44,524 nt of DNA, taken from NCBI GenBank assembly GCA_031551045.1, contig JAVBOD010000012.1:1-44524 (forward strand), read 5' to 3'. Origin of the DNA: JAVBOD01 sp031551045 (GTDB lineage: Bacteria; Bacteroidota; Bacteroidia; Bacteroidales; UBA932). Of the stretch, positions 18,273 to 26,001 are shown piece after piece; positions within the stretch are counted from its first letter, which is position 1, and each line of letters starts with the position of its first letter. A model generated the notes under the pieces. The model ran no database searches. It had not been told where the DNA came from and worked only from the letters and a program-made list of their open reading frames with translations. A program made the translations under genes and the position numbers.

Positions 18273-19436
18273 ATGAAAGTACTGGTCATTGACGATGAAA
18301 AAAGCATTCGTAATACCTTGAAAGAAATTCTGGAATACGAAAATCACGAAGTAGTACTGGCCGTAAACGGAAAAGAAGGGCTGCAAATGGCTACCGACAA
18401 GCCGTATGACGTTATTTTCTGCGATATAAAAATGCCGGAAATGGACGGTATCGAATTTCTGGAAAAAATACAAGACACCAGCAACGAGGCGCCTGTTATT
18501 ATGATTTCCGGACACGGGAATATCGATACTGCGGTGGATTGCATTAAAAAAGGAGCGTACGACTTTATTGAAAAACCGCTCGACCTGAACCGTATCCTGA
18601 TTACGTTACGCAATGCCACCGAAAAAACGGAATTGGTGAAAGAAACCAAAACATTGAAACGTAAAATCAATAAAGTGCCCGAAATCATTGGCACTTCACC
18701 GGCTATCGACAAAATCAAGGAAATGATAAAACGCGTGGCGCCCACCGAAGCCCGCGTATTGATTACCGGCTCGAATGGTACGGGAAAAGAATTGGTAGCC
18801 CGTTGGCTGCACGAGTTAAGCCCCCGTGCGGCTACGCCATTGGTAGAGGTAAACTGTGCGGCTATTCCGAGCGAACTTATTGAAAGCGAATTATTCGGCC
18901 ATGAAAAGGGCTCGTTTACCTCGGCGGTGAAACAGCACAAAGGAAAATTCGAACAGGCCGACGGCGGCACGTTATTTCTCGATGAAATAGGCGATATGAG
19001 TTTGGCCGCACAAGCCAAAGTGTTGCGCGTATTGCAAGAACACAAAGTGACCCGCGTGGGCAGCGACAAAGATATTACGGTAAATGTGCGCGTAGTGGCG
19101 GCTACCAACAAAAACCTGCTGCATGAAATAGAAAAAGGCACCTTCCGCGAAGACTTGTACCATCGCTTGAGTGTTATCATCATTCACGTTCCCACTTTAG
19201 CAGAACGTGTGGACGATATTCCGATGTTAGCCGAACATTTCATCAACCAGATTTGTACGGAATACGGTTACCCGAAGCGTGGTATTACTCCCGAAGGAGT
19301 AAAAGAATTACAGCAATTACCATGGACGGGAAATATCCGTGAATTCCGCAACGTAATTGAACGCCTGTTGATTTTAGGGGAGAAAAATATTACGGAAAAG
19401 GATGTGAAGTTGTTTGTGATTCCGCAGACGGCATAA
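18273..19436 (+). CDS. NtrC-like response regulator (receiver + AAA+), no HTH
   Basis: Two-component response regulator. The receiver domain (1-115) has the acidic pocket DDE (7-9), phospho-acceptor Asp51 in FCDIKMPEMDG and Lys101 in IEKPLD. The sigma-54-activator-type AAA+ domain has ITGSNGTGKE (about 165-173), Walker B GGTLFLDEIGD (231-241) and the R-finger region EDLYHRL. The loop that normally reads GAFTGA reads GSFTSA (213-218). The protein ends at 387 (DVKLFVIPQTA), immediately after the AAA+ lid helix, with no Fis-type HTH. It therefore cannot bind DNA in the usual way and may act from solution or with a partner. No histidine kinase gene is adjacent. Confidence 0.93.
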   Translation: MKVLVIDDEKSIRNTLKEILEYENHEVVLAVNGKEGLQMATDKPYDVIFCDIKMPEMDGIEFLEKIQDTSNEAPVIMISGHGNIDTAVDCIKKGAYDFIEKPLDLNRILITLRNATEKTELVKETKTLKRKINKVPEIIGTSPAIDKIKEMIKRVAPTEARVLITGSNGTGKELVARWLHELSPRAATPLVEVNCAAIPSELIESELFGHEKGSFTSAVKQHKGKFEQADGGTLFLDEIGDMSLAAQAKVLRVLQEHKVTRVGSDKDITVNVRVVAATNKNLLHEIEKGTFREDLYHRLSVIIIHVPTLAERVDDIPMLAEHFINQICTEYGYPKRGITPEGVKELQQLPWTGNIREFRNVIERLLILGEKNITEKDVKLFVIPQTA

Positions 19437-19522
19437 CACCACGTCAACACACGAGACCGTTCAAAAAGCGGAAATCATTACACGTGGTTAAAATATTTTT
19501 TAAATAGTTCCTTTAAGAATTG

Positions 19523-20293
19523 CTAAAACCTCAAATGCTTCACCGAACTTCCGTTGCGGCGAATCAGTTGCAAAGCGGCAACGCCAATCTGTACATGCAT
19601 CTCGGCATAATCATGCGTCACCACTTTATCGCTTTCGGCGGTTTTCACGCCGGTAGAAATCATCGGCTTGTCGGATGCTAACAGAAGCGCGCCGGTACTT
19701 ATTTCGTTGAAAAATCCGGCGGTAAACAACGTGGCGGTTTCCATATCGATGGCAATACAGCGCAATTGTTGCAAATAGGCTTTAAAAGCCTCGTCGTGTT
19801 CCCATACGCGGCGGTTGGTCGTATAAACCGTTCCCGTCCAGTAATCTTGTTTGAAATCACGAATAGTAGTAGAAGTAGCGCGTTGTAAACTAAATGCCGG
19901 TAGCGCCGGCACTTCTGGCGGGAAATAATCGTTCGACGTTCCGTCGCCGCGGATAGCCGCAATCGGAAGAATAAAATCGCCCACTTTATTTTTCTCTTTC
20001 AACACGCCGCATTTCCCTAAAAACAATACGGCTTTAGGTTTTACAGCGCTCAGCAAATCCATCACAATCGCCGCGTTGGGGCTTCCCATGCCGAAATTAA
20101 TCATGGTAATGCCATTGGCCGTTGCGCACGGCATATTGGCTTCGGGGTCAATAACAATAGTGCCATTTTGTGTGGCAAACAAATTCAGGTAATGCCTGAA
20201 ATTTGTCAACAAAATATATTCGCCGAAATCTTGTAAAGTTTGTCCGGTATAGCGTGGAAGCCAATTCTCCACTATTTCTTCTTTTGTTTTCAT
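19523..20293 (-). CDS. amn: AMP nucleosidase, short form
   Basis: Hydrolyses AMP to adenine and ribose-5-phosphate; member of the PNP/UDP phosphorylase fold. The short Bacteroidota form (256 residues) lacks the N-terminal extension of the E. coli enzyme. Visible motifs are INFGMGSPNAAIVMDLL, AVLFLGKCGVL, IRGDGTSNDYFP, the substrate-binding CIAIDMETATLF and LLLASDKPM. It lies downstream of rny on the same strand, separated by a long hairpin at 20313-20360, so it probably depends on partial read-through or an unrecognised promoter. Confidence 0.92.
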   Translation of the reverse strand: MKTKEEIVENWLPRYTGQTLQDFGEYILLTNFRHYLNLFATQNGTIVIDPEANMPCATANGITMINFGMGSPNAAIVMDLLSAVKPKAVLFLGKCGVLKEKNKVGDFILPIAAIRGDGTSNDYFPPEVPALPAFSLQRATSTTIRDFKQDYWTGTVYTTNRRVWEHDEAFKAYLQQLRCIAIDMETATLFTAGFFNEISTGALLLASDKPMISTGVKTAESDKVVTHDYAEMHVQIGVAALQLIRRNGSSVKHLRF

Positions 20294-20312
20294 AGCTTTA
20301 TTGTTTATATAC

Positions 20313-20360
20313 TTTTAACCCTAACAGATTTGCGTCTTTGCAAAACTGTTAGGGTTAAAA
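20313..20360. terminator. Hairpin between rny and amn, probable terminator
   Basis: A perfect 15-bp inverted repeat (arm TTTTAACCCTAACAG) with an 18-nt loop. Neither strand has a long T tract beyond the stem, but the terminal TTAAAA/TTTTAA pairs give an A/T-rich stem base. The CCTAACAG core is shared with the terminator at 5551-5588. Confidence 0.55.
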
Positions 20361-20380
20361 CAATTATTATTCCAAAAGAA

Positions 20381-21943
20381 CTACTTCGCAAAACTGATGG
20401 CACGCGTTTCGCGGATAACCGTTACCTTCACTTGTCCCGGATAGGTCATCTCGTCCTGAATTTTCTTGGCAATATCCTGCGCCAACACTTCGGCTTCTTG
20501 GTCCGAGACTTTTTCGCTTCCCACAATCACACGTAATTCGCGGCCGGCTTGGATGGCATACGTTTTGGTAACGCCGGTATGCATCAATGCCAGGTCTTCC
20601 ATTTCCTTCAAGCGCTTGATGTACGATTCGGCCACTTCGCGGCGGGCGCCGGGGCGCGCACCCGAAATAGCATCGCACACTAACACAAGGGGAGATATCA
20701 ATGAAGTCATTTCCACTTCTTCGTGATGTGCTCCGATGGCATTGCAGATTTCCGGTTTTTCCTTATATTTTTCGGCCAATTTCATACCGAGTAAAGCGTG
20801 CGGTATTTCATTATCCTCGTCCGATACTTTTCCGATGTCGTGCAGCAATCCGGCACGTTTGGCCGTCTTCGTATTCAATCCCAATTCGGCAGCCATCACG
20901 GCGCAAAGGTTGGCCACCTCGCGCGAATGTTGCAACAGGTTTTGCCCGTATGACGAACGGTATTTCATTTTCCCGACTAAGCGTGTCAATTCCGGATGCA
21001 AGCCGTGGATACCCAAATCGATGCACGTACGTTTACCTACTTCTACAATTTCGTCTTCCACTTGCTTTTGCACTTTCGTCACCACTTCCTCAATACGTGC
21101 CGGATGAATACGCCCGTCGGTAACTAATTGATGCAACGACAAGCGGGCTACCTCACGGCGCACAGGGTCGAAGGCCGAAAGCACAATGGCTTCGGGCGTA
21201 TCGTCCACCACAATTTCTACGCCGGTGGCTGCTTCCAGTGCACGGATATTACGTCCTTCGCGGCCAATAATACGGCCTTTCATTTCGTCGTTTTCGATAT
21301 GGAACACCGTCACCGAATTTTCAATAGCCGCTTCGGGCGCTACACGTTGCAACGATTGGATGACGATGCGCTTGGCTTCTTTTGAGGCCGTTAATCGCGC
21401 TTCATCCATAATTTCGTTGATATAGGACATGGCTTCGGTTTTTGCTTCCGCTTTCAACGATTCTATCATCGTATTCTTAGCATCGGCAGCCGACATACCG
21501 GCAATGGTTTCCAATTTCTCTATTTGTTGCCGGCGGAGTTTTTCATTTTCCTCCATCCGTTTTTCGAGGACTTCTAACTGGGTGTTTAAATTTTCTTTTA
21601 ACGTTTCGTTTTCTTTTTGCTTACGCTGCAAATCGGAAGATTGTTGATTGAGCGTCATTTCGCGTTGCTTGATTTTATTTTCGGCCTGCGCTACTTTGCT
21701 ATTCCGTTCGTTGATCACTTTCTCATGTTCCGTTTTCAGTTCGAAAAAGCGCTCTTTGGCTTCTAAAATCTTTTTTTCTTTTACGTTTTCTGCTTCCGTT
21801 TTTATATGTTCCGCTTCGGTTTGCGCTTCTTTTAAGACGCGTTTGCGTTTCTTTGCCGTCAAACTATTCACGGCAAAGAATGAAACCGCCCCTCCCAGCA
21901 ATATTGATACGCCAACTATGGCGATTAACGTTATTACATCCAT
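20381..21943 (-). CDS. rny: Ribonuclease Y
   Basis: Membrane-anchored endoribonuclease that starts mRNA decay. Layout: one N-terminal transmembrane helix (residues about 4-26, LIAIVGVSILLGGAVSFF), a long Glu/Lys-rich coiled coil (about 30-200), a KH RNA-binding domain (GRIIGREGRNIRALEAATG), and the HD phosphohydrolase domain with RAGLLHDIGKV near residue 367 and GAHHEE. The length of 520 is standard. It lies after zapA and the probable 6S RNA gene, the common Bacteroidales arrangement. Confidence 0.97.
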   Translation of the reverse strand: MDVITLIAIVGVSILLGGAVSFFAVNSLTAKKRKRVLKEAQTEAEHIKTEAENVKEKKILEAKERFFELKTEHEKVINERNSKVAQAENKIKQREMTLNQQSSDLQRKQKENETLKENLNTQLEVLEKRMEENEKLRRQQIEKLETIAGMSAADAKNTMIESLKAEAKTEAMSYINEIMDEARLTASKEAKRIVIQSLQRVAPEAAIENSVTVFHIENDEMKGRIIGREGRNIRALEAATGVEIVVDDTPEAIVLSAFDPVRREVARLSLHQLVTDGRIHPARIEEVVTKVQKQVEDEIVEVGKRTCIDLGIHGLHPELTRLVGKMKYRSSYGQNLLQHSREVANLCAVMAAELGLNTKTAKRAGLLHDIGKVSDEDNEIPHALLGMKLAEKYKEKPEICNAIGAHHEEVEMTSLISPLVLVCDAISGARPGARREVAESYIKRLKEMEDLALMHTGVTKTYAIQAGRELRVIVGSEKVSDQEAEVLAQDIAKKIQDEMTYPGQVKVTVIRETRAISFAK

Positions 21944-21984
21944 AATCTATTATATATTAGGTTCTTGTGTTGTCTATGTAATAA

Positions 21985-22175
21985 ATAAAAAAAGCCCGCA
22001 CACTACGCTTTTTGACGAAAAACCCTAAAATGTAAGGTTTGGAGTTATCGGTTTTGTATTTCGAACGTCCAACGTCCCGGAAACCGGAATCATCGCGCCT
22101 CGCGGCGGATTAAAATAGGCCTGTTCTGGATACCCGAATGGTAAAACTCCTTTTAATTTCTTAATGTTGAGTTTC
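21985..22175 (-). ncRNA. ssrS: Probable 6S RNA
   Basis: The 248-bp gap between zapA and rny has no open frame but is highly structured on the minus strand. Nested pairings are GGAGTT (22150-22145) with AACTCC (22046-22041), then TCGG/CCGA, GTAT/ATAC and GAAC/GTTC. These converge on a central GC-rich stem CGCC-GCGA-GGCG, with a neighbouring CCGG-TTT-CCGG. A long interrupted rod of this kind fits 6S RNA, which binds RNA polymerase holoenzyme. The 3' end is a terminator-like AAAAAGC...GCTTTTTTT at about 22013-21987. The zapA-6S-rny order is known from Bacteroidales, and zapA-ssrS also from enterobacteria. The 5' end is uncertain; no promoter box is clear, so processing from the zapA transcript is possible. 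Confidence 0.7.
21987..22013 (-). terminator. Terminator of the 6S RNA candidate
   Basis: On the minus strand AAAAAGC and GCTTTTT flank a GC-containing loop and a run of seven T follows, about 45 bp before the rny ATG. Confidence 0.6.
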
Positions 22176-22191
22176 GCAAAGAGTGTCGTAG

Positions 22192-22491
22192 CTATGCGGG
22201 CAACTGTTTCAAATAGTCGTCTAACTGCTTGTCCAAGTCGTATAGGTCTTCTATTACAGGATTCACATCCGTGCGTTCTTCCTGCTCAATAAGTTTGATA
22301 ACAAATTGCAATAAAGCCATCGACAAGGCGTCTTGTACATCGCGCTCGGCATAACGTTGACGGTATTGTGATACTTTATCGTTAATACGCTTTACCGCCG
22401 CACGAATTCTTTCCTCGTCGGCAATCGCTATTTTCAACGGATAATAGCGGTCGGCTACATTTACTTTTATGGAGAGTTTTTCTTCTTCCAT
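22192..22491 (-). CDS. zapA: Cell division protein ZapA
   Basis: Small FtsZ-binding protein that cross-links and stabilises the Z-ring. The 99 residues show the ZapA pattern: N-terminal beta region LSIKVNVADRYYPLKIAIADEERIRAAVKRIND, then a long helix (ALSMALLQFVIKLIEQEE) for tetramerisation. It follows the coiled-coil gene by only 6 bp and precedes the 6S RNA candidate, so the three are probably one transcription unit. Confidence 0.93.
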   Translation of the reverse strand: MEEEKLSIKVNVADRYYPLKIAIADEERIRAAVKRINDKVSQYRQRYAERDVQDALSMALLQFVIKLIEQEERTDVNPVIEDLYDLDKQLDDYLKQLPA

Positions 22492-22497
22492 TTGTTA

Positions 22498-22788
22498 TTA
22501 CTTATTTAAAAGGGCTATACATTTATCAATCTCTTTCACAATCTTTCCCACTTTTAGCTTTGCATCCCTGGTATCGGCACTTGTTGCTTTAAATGCTTCT
22601 GCTAACTGAACTTTCTTATTTTTATCTTCTAAATCTTTTAGTTGTTTTTGTTGTTGAGCTACTTGTTCTTCCAACGCTTGTTTTTCTTGTACCAACGCAT
22701 CACGTTCGGTTTTGGTACGCTCGTACAAGGAGATAAATTGTTGGATTTTACCTTTCAAGCTACCAGCTATTTCACGTTGTTCACTCAT
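22498..22788 (-). CDS. Small coiled-coil protein upstream of zapA
   Basis: The product has 96 residues, almost entirely predicted helix with heptad-like spacing in the middle (residues 20-60, rich in Gln, Lys, Glu and Leu) and a conserved-looking C-terminal part (ADTRDAKLKVGKIVKEIDKCIALLNK). No enzymatic motif or signal peptide. It is transcribed with zapA (6-bp gap) from its own promoter. The position next to zapA and the coiled-coil composition suggest a Z-ring accessory role comparable to ZapB, but that is inference. Confidence 0.85.
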   Translation of the reverse strand: MSEQREIAGSLKGKIQQFISLYERTKTERDALVQEKQALEEQVAQQQKQLKDLEDKNKKVQLAEAFKATSADTRDAKLKVGKIVKEIDKCIALLNK

Positions 22789-22813
22789 CTTGTTACTTTA
22801 ATTCTCGTTTTTG

Positions 22814-22821
22814 CAAAGATA
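22814..22821 (-). promoter_or_regulatory. -7 box of the coiled-coil/zapA unit
   Basis: Minus-strand TATCTTTG matches TAnnTTTG, 25 bp before the ATG at 22788. No well-spaced TTTG partner is visible. Confidence 0.5.
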
Positions 22822-22866
22822 TAAATTTTTATTTGAAATCTTGCAAGCCAAACATTATATTTTTTC

Positions 22867-22874
22867 TACCTTTG
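22867..22874 (+). promoter_or_regulatory. -7 box of the M23 peptidase gene
   Basis: TACCTTTG matches TAnnTTTG and lies 17 bp before the ATG at 22892. This supports that ATG over the TTG-started longer frame at 22811. Confidence 0.5.
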
Positions 22875-22891
22875 GCATTCAAATTTTAAAA

Positions 22892-24745
22892 ATGAAGCAC
22901 TTAGATATAGTAACAAATAGCGAGCCAAACCGGATAATTTTTCAAAAACATCGACAAATCCCTTTGTTAAAGAATTGTTTACATTTTATTTCATTTTTCC
23001 CGCGGAGTGTTGTTCTTCGCCCCAAAGGGGCAATAGCCCATAGCGCAGGCTTTCAGCCTGTTTATATCATCTTGGGTTTATTTTTGTTCGCCGCTTTTTC
23101 GTCACAGGCGCAGCCGGATACGTCCTACTACCGCTCACCGCTGGACATTCCGTTATCGCTTTCGGCCAATTTTGGAGAATTACGCCCGAATCATCTTCAT
23201 TCGGGCCTTGATTTTCGAGTGGGAGGTGTTCCGGGCGCAAAGCTTTATGCGGTAGCCGAAGGATATATTGCCCGAATTGTAGTGCGCCCCAACGGTTTTG
23301 GAAATGCATTATACATCCAACATCCGAACGGAACCATTTCCGTGTATGGACATATGGATTGTTTTGCTCCGAAAATTAAAACGTATGTCGAAAATTTACA
23401 ATATGCCCGCCAACGTTTTTCTATTGATGTGGAGCCGACTCCGGACGACTTACCGGTGAAAAAAGGAGAGGTAATAGGTAATGCCGGCAATACGGGAACT
23501 TCTTTTGGGGCGCACTTGCACTTTGAAATCCGCGACGGAAAAAGTCAAAAAACGCTGAATGCGATTACGCATGGAATGTATCAAATGACGGACAACATAA
23601 AACCGACAATTTACTCCGTGAATTTCTATGGATACCGCGAAAATTCGACTATTCCCGAAATCGTAAAATTACCAAGCTACATAGCCGGGAAAAGCAAGCA
23701 GCCGGTACCGGTGCCCGACACTTTTTACATGGCAGTACATAGCAATGACCAAATGAACGGTTCGCCGGGGAAGTTAGGGGTCTATCGTCTGGAGGTAAAA
23801 CTGGACAAAGAAACGATTTTCACCTACCGCATAGATGCCTTTTCGTTCGAAGAATCGCCGTATGTCAACAGTTTGATTGATTACGAAGAAATACAGAAAA
23901 AGAACGGCAAAGCTATGATAAAAACGTATGTGGAACCGGGAAACCGTTTGAGCCTCTACGAGGATGTCGTTAATCACGGCTTAATTACGTTGCGTGACAC
24001 GAACAGTCATACCCTGAGCATTATTGCCATGGACGACTACGGTAATACGGCTACACAAAACATAACCGTCCGGAAAAGCAACAAAGATTTCTTCCGCACC
24101 GGTATAGATACCAGTGAGACAGAAGCTATTGTATGGAATAAAGAAAACCGTATAACCCGCAACGGTCTTTCGCTGACAATTCCCAACGGAGCGCTCTATC
24201 GCTCTGCAAACATAAGCATCGACACGGTAGCACGCGTAAAAGGGAGCTTCTCTCCCACTTGGCGAATTCATAAAAACACTACGCCTCTTCATAAAAGCAT
24301 GAATTTGTTTCTAAAAGCAGACGTACCGGATTCATTACAAACGAAAGCGCTCGTAGCCATGCTTTTACCGAATGGAGGTATCGTTGCGGCGGGCGGGCAA
24401 TGGACAGGCAACGGCGTAAGCACCAATAGCCAACATTTCGGTCACTTTTTCATAACGGTTGACACCATTGCACCGCACATTACACCACGCTATAAAGCCG
24501 GAGCGGATATGCGGAATTATGCCAAAATCACGTTCAAAATCACGGATAATTTATCGGGCATCGGGTCCTACAATGCTTATATAGACGGCGAATGGGCGCT
24601 GTTCGAATACGACGCGAAAAACAATTCCCTGTCGTACACGTTCGACGCCAAGCGCATCAAACGCAACACGAAACATCGATTACAACTGGTTGTCACCGAT
24701 AATAAACAAAATACCGCCACACTTAACACTTCATTCACATGGTAA
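22892..24745 (+). CDS. Exported M23 family metallopeptidase with disturbed N-terminus
   Basis: LytM/M23-type peptidoglycan endopeptidase-like protein. The M23 core is within the first third: SANFGELRPNHLHSGLDFRV (zinc ligands His and Asp), then YGHMD and GTSFGAHLHFEIRDG with the HLH motif, so the zinc site looks complete. The rest (about 400 residues) is beta-rich with no motif I recognise. The ATG at 22892 gives 617 residues. The hydrophobic signal core YIILGLFLFAAFSSQAQ does not come at the N-terminus but about 57 residues in. The stretch RSVVLRPKGAIAHSAGFQPV just before it is encoded by a pair of GC-rich hairpins (23019-23060) resembling a dispersed repeat. Its stop overlaps the anmK start. 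Confidence 0.88.
   Translation: MKHLDIVTNSEPNRIIFQKHRQIPLLKNCLHFISFFPRSVVLRPKGAIAHSAGFQPVYIILGLFLFAAFSSQAQPDTSYYRSPLDIPLSLSANFGELRPNHLHSGLDFRVGGVPGAKLYAVAEGYIARIVVRPNGFGNALYIQHPNGTISVYGHMDCFAPKIKTYVENLQYARQRFSIDVEPTPDDLPVKKGEVIGNAGNTGTSFGAHLHFEIRDGKSQKTLNAITHGMYQMTDNIKPTIYSVNFYGYRENSTIPEIVKLPSYIAGKSKQPVPVPDTFYMAVHSNDQMNGSPGKLGVYRLEVKLDKETIFTYRIDAFSFEESPYVNSLIDYEEIQKKNGKAMIKTYVEPGNRLSLYEDVVNHGLITLRDTNSHTLSIIAMDDYGNTATQNITVRKSNKDFFRTGIDTSETEAIVWNKENRITRNGLSLTIPNGALYRSANISIDTVARVKGSFSPTWRIHKNTTPLHKSMNLFLKADVPDSLQTKALVAMLLPNGGIVAAGGQWTGNGVSTNSQHFGHFFITVDTIAPHITPRYKAGADMRNYAKITFKITDNLSGIGSYNAYIDGEWALFEYDAKNNSLSYTFDAKRIKRNTKHRLQLVVTDNKQNTATLNTSFTW
23019..23060. repeat. REP-like double hairpin inside the M23 gene
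   Basis: Two adjacent perfect hairpins: GCCCC-AAA-GGGGC (23019-23031) and CAGGCT-TTC-AGCCTG (23046-23060), joined by AATAGCCCATAGCG. Elements of this style, with translated remnants like RPKGAIAHS, are scattered in many Bacteroidota genomes. Here it falls between the start codon and the signal-peptide core. Confidence 0.65.
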
Positions 24746-25824
24746 CATTTTATCCCTTGGAAAAAATCACTGCCATCGGCATCATGTCGGGCACTTCGCT
24801 CGATGGCTTAGACCTTTGCTGCGGCCGTTTCCTGCATGCGGACAACCGTTGGAATTTTCATATTGAAGCGGCCGACACAGTAGAATATCCGGCCGCAATG
24901 AAAGAAAAGTTAGCCACGGCCCAACACTTGGATGCTTTGTCGTTTGCGTTGCTCCATAGGGATTATGGAAAGTATATCGGGCAGATAACAAAGCAATTTA
25001 TGCAACAACATCGATTGTCTCCGGACATTATTGCCGCGCATGGGCATACGATTTTTCACCAACCGGAGAAAGGCTTTACGTTCCAAATAGGAAGCGGCGC
25101 CAACATTGCTGCCGAAACAGGCATTCCTACCGTTTGCGATTTCCGCACGGCCGATGTGGCGCTTGGCGGGCAGGGCGCTCCGTTGGTTCCCATCGGCGAC
25201 CGGCACTTGTTTGCCGGCTACGATTACTGCCTGAATCTCGGCGGATTTGCGAACATTTCGTTCGAGCAAAACGGCCATCGCATAGCATATGATATTTGCC
25301 CCGTGAATTACGTATTGAATCACTACACCCGCAGCATCGGAAAAGAATATGACGAGGACGGACGCATGGCTGCCGCAGGAACACTATCGGAAAATTTACT
25401 GGAAGCGCTGAACAACTTGGACTTTTATGCGCAACAAGGCCCGAAATCGTTAGGGCGCGAATGGGTGGAAACGCAAGTGATTCCTACCATAGAGCGTTAT
25501 CACATTTCGCTGAACGACAAACTACACACGTTTTGCGAACACGTGGCACAACAGATAGCCAAGCATATTGCGCCCAATGAGAAAAACAAAAAACACCGCC
25601 TGTTGACGACCGGCGGCGGCGTTTATAATTTATTCTTGCGGGAACGCATGGCCATGCATACCGATGCTGAAATCGTAGTACCCAACGCACAAATTATCAA
25701 TTTCAAAGAAGCATTGATTTTTGCTTTTCTCGGCACGCTGTATGCCTGCAATCAGGCGAACTGCCTGTCTTCGGTCACCGGCGCGGTACGCGACCATATC
25801 GGCGGGGCGATGTATATGGGATGA
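24739..25824 (+). CDS. anmK: Anhydro-N-acetylmuramic acid kinase
   Basis: Phosphorylates and opens 1,6-anhydro-MurNAc to MurNAc-6-phosphate in peptidoglycan recycling. The ATP-binding loop GIMSGTSLDGLDL is at about residues 14-26. Further family blocks are IAAHGHTIFHQP, TVCDFRTADVALGGQGAPLVPIGD, NLGGFANISF, DICPVNYVLN and LLTTGGGVYN. The length of 361 is normal. The ATG at 24739 lies within the last codons of the M23 gene (7-bp overlap), so the two are translationally coupled: the peptidase acts on wall material and AnmK salvages the released sugar. Confidence 0.96.
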   Translation: MVTFYPLEKITAIGIMSGTSLDGLDLCCGRFLHADNRWNFHIEAADTVEYPAAMKEKLATAQHLDALSFALLHRDYGKYIGQITKQFMQQHRLSPDIIAAHGHTIFHQPEKGFTFQIGSGANIAAETGIPTVCDFRTADVALGGQGAPLVPIGDRHLFAGYDYCLNLGGFANISFEQNGHRIAYDICPVNYVLNHYTRSIGKEYDEDGRMAAAGTLSENLLEALNNLDFYAQQGPKSLGREWVETQVIPTIERYHISLNDKLHTFCEHVAQQIAKHIAPNEKNKKHRLLTTGGGVYNLFLRERMAMHTDAEIVVPNAQIINFKEALIFAFLGTLYACNQANCLSSVTGAVRDHIGGAMYMG

Positions 25825-25881
25825 TTTTATCCCCATTCAACATTCAATAATTCAAAATTTTTATTGAATTTACCAAAGCAA

Positions 25882-25939
25882 ATTGCTTCGCTCGAAGTGA
25901 TGTAAATAGCGCGTCATTGCGAGCGAAGCGAAGCAATCT
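25882..25939. repeat. Dispersed hairpin repeat (GTCATTGCGAGCGAAGCGAAGC), copy 1
   Basis: CGTCATTGCGAGCGAAGCG followed by AAGCAATCT at 25912-25939 is a widespread bacterial intergenic repeat sequence. An inverted arm ATTGCTTCGCTC lies just upstream (25882-25893), so the segment can fold into a hairpin with GAGCGAAGCGAAGCAAT. It lies between the convergent anmK and sulfatase genes and may end transcription from either side. The rest of 25825-26001 is AT-rich ATTCAA-like sequence. Confidence 0.7.
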
Positions 25940-26001
25940 ATGCGGGTTATAAGTGTAGCCTTTCTATTGCCCTCTCCGAGTCGTCCGAAGCCTCCCGTTA
26001 G

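Noticed and set aside
18344..19183. 279-codon open frame on the minus strand
   Set aside because: Antisense to the NtrC-like regulator, no domain, no promoter.
22811..22891. TTG-started extension of the M23 peptidase
   Set aside because: The -7 box at 22867-22874 lies inside the extension and an ATG follows at 22892.
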